DNA from: UBA1672 sp050633325
GTDB taxonomy: Bacteria > Pseudomonadota > Alphaproteobacteria > Micavibrionales > Micavibrionaceae
NCBI GenBank assembly: GCA_050633325.1
Contig: JBOEGH010000002.1
Location: 124,001-188,000, forward strand
Direction of reading: 5' to 3'
DNA length: 64,000 bases
Part shown: positions 63,801 through 64,000 of the stretch, in pieces
How the letters are laid out: each line of letters starts with the position of its first letter
How positions within the stretch are numbered: position 1 is the stretch's first letter
Notes under the pieces: model-generated
What the model saw: the letters and a program-made list of their open reading frames with translations, nothing else
Told to the model about the DNA's origin: nothing
Database searches by the model: none
Translations under genes and position numbers: made by a program

Positions 63801-64000
63801 AAAGATAAGCAAGCAGCACGTTATTTGATGGCTGGTGTTTTGCTTAAGAAACAAGAGAAAATGTCGCAAAAAGGCAATAAATACGCGTTTTTGCAACTGT
63901 CTGACCCTACTGGTATTTTTGAAGTTACTATATTCTCTGAGACTTTAAATAATGCGAGAGATTATTTAGAGGCAGGAATGTCTCTTTTAGTTACTGTTGA
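60870..64000 (+). CDS. dnaE: DNA polymerase III subunit alpha, 3' end beyond the window
   Basis: 1043 codons are present of an expected 1150 or so; no stop is reached before the window end. DnaE is the replicative polymerase. The PHP domain opens with HLHLHSAYSLAEGAI (residues 8-22). The polymerase core has GPGRGSGAGSIVAWSLQITD (about 357-376) and the catalytic aspartates in MPDFDVDFCQ (about 394-403). It continues with ASTHAAGVVIG, YRPGPMDNIP, and GFNKSHAAAYALIAYWTAWLKA. A helix-hairpin-helix and an OB region follow to the window end. No ribosome-binding site precedes the ATG. It follows lolD by 45 bases. Confidence 0.96.
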   Translation, partial: MKQQFVHLHLHSAYSLAEGAIKIGDLIKLCSAQSMPAVAVTDTNNLFGAMEFALSASKAGVQPIFGCQVSVGNDEHQLVLLAQSEVGYKNLCKIVSSSYINDNENVEVTTTHEILETHSDGIICLSGGMKGAIAQAVSHGQMDKAEQELLLLNRIFKDHFYIEIQRHGLPEEDKVEDEIIDLAYTHDIPLVATNDCYFRDMGAYEAHDALLCIADGRYISEEDRRRVTPEHYFKSSREMIALFEDIPEAIQNTVVIAQRCSYLLKTIDPILPPFETESKRPEKDELEVQSKDGLEWRLNKFVFKDGMSNEEKEEAAKPYWDRLDFELGIINQMEFPGYFLICSDFIKWSKEHSIPVGPGRGSGAGSIVAWSLQITDLDPLALGLLFERFLNPERVSMPDFDVDFCQDRRDEVIKYVQERYGHDHVAQIITFGKLQARAVVRDVGRVLQMSYGQVDRIAKMIPNNPAAPMTLQEALNADADLRAERKKDETQGKLIDIALQLEGLYRHASTHAAGVVIGDRPLDELVPLYRDARSTMPVTQYNMKYVEQAGLVKFDFLGLKTMTVVQQSLNIVKEETGVCIDALDIPLDDPKSYELMARGDTVGVFQLESAGMRDMLRKVKPTRFEDIIALVSLYRPGPMDNIPKYISVKEEREEPDYMHPVLQPFLEETYGLMIYQEQVMQAAQSLAGYTLGGADLLRRAMGKKIVAEMDNQRKMFVDGAKEHHDVPEKISSEIFDQIAKFAGYGFNKSHAAAYALIAYWTAWLKANHPVEFMAASMTLDLGNTEKLSVFKQDIDKMGMKLLTPDVNKSNADFKVENKSVRYALAALKGVGEQAMEQIIHEREENGQYKSLEDFAKRLDAKGMNKRQFEQLVCAGAFDGLHENRAEMSGAADIILRYAQSLQEERSTGQVSLFGGDDDDAGLGLPDLPEEKNWDPLEKLAREFKAVGFYLSAHPLDTRQAQFERMKIVSLSHVEEDIKDKQAARYLMAGVLLKKQEKMSQKGNKYAFLQLSDPTGIFEVTIFSETLNNARDYLEAGMSLLVTV

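Noticed and set aside
1..64000. CRISPR array, insertion sequence, rRNA operon or replication origin
   Set aside because: No regularly spaced repeats, no transposase-like gene or terminal inverted repeats, no rRNA sequence and no DnaA-box cluster were seen on either strand.

Overview
The window is a 64 kb chromosomal segment of an AT-rich Gram-negative bacterium, almost certainly an alphaproteobacterium. The blocks tig-clpP-lon-hupB-tRNA-Val-nuo, nuoN-birA-coaX-rnj-DUF1467-proS-lolC-lolD-dnaE and hom-glpX-recJ are familiar from that class. A class I PHA synthase, LptD, a lone LolC-type permease and RNase J also fit. tRNA-His still encodes G-1 paired with C73, a feature lost in the Rhizobiales/Rhodobacterales/Caulobacterales group, so a deeper (Rhodospirillales- or Micavibrio-like) branch is my guess. 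The genus cannot be told from this sequence.

Layout. 1-1200: LamG-like, phage- or surface-type coding sequence, the second unit interrupted by an amber codon. 1200-2370: rplM-rpsI with promoter and terminator. 2384-5781: small envelope genes, a gamma-carbonic anhydrase homologue and phaC on the minus strand. 5918-10092: hom, glpX, recJ. 10193-12000: a Cys/His-rich membrane protein converging on gshB-hisI. 12021-18387: rhlE, lptD, an SLC13-type permease and a coiled-coil membrane protein. 18388-25244: a YdbH-like AsmA-superfamily protein, parE, a secreted protein and a glutamine-synthetase-like gene. 25390-31300: tRNA-His, tRNA-Leu, tig, clpP, lon, hupB, tRNA-Val. 31509-53173: the complete complex I set nuoA-N, broken into nuoA-F, nuoG-I and nuoJ-N. 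The breaks hold purL-purQ on the opposite strand, a MazG-like gene, a PagL-like gene and several unknowns. 53185-64000: birA, coaX, rnj, DUF1467, a secreted protein, proS, lolC, lolD and the 5' part of dnaE.

Most genes are housekeeping: translation, protein quality control, respiration, purine, threonine/methionine and histidine synthesis, outer-membrane biogenesis and replication. The most unusual item is the GlnA homologue at 23826-25244. It is full length, intact and aligns with E. coli GlnA almost without gaps, yet it has lost three of six metal ligands, the flap glutamate, three conserved nucleotide/phosphate arginines and the adenylylation tyrosine. It looks like a glutamine synthetase pseudoenzyme or a scaffold given a new job.

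Other points of note are an archaeal/Thermus-type ProRS in the usual alphaproteobacterial proS position, a PurS-PurL fusion with a long PurQ inserted in the nuo locus, and the absence of clpX between clpP and lon. There is also an acidic N-terminal extension on LolD, a histone-H1-like tail on trigger factor, and a His/Asp-rich insertion in NuoL. No CRISPR array, rRNA operon or insertion sequence was seen.
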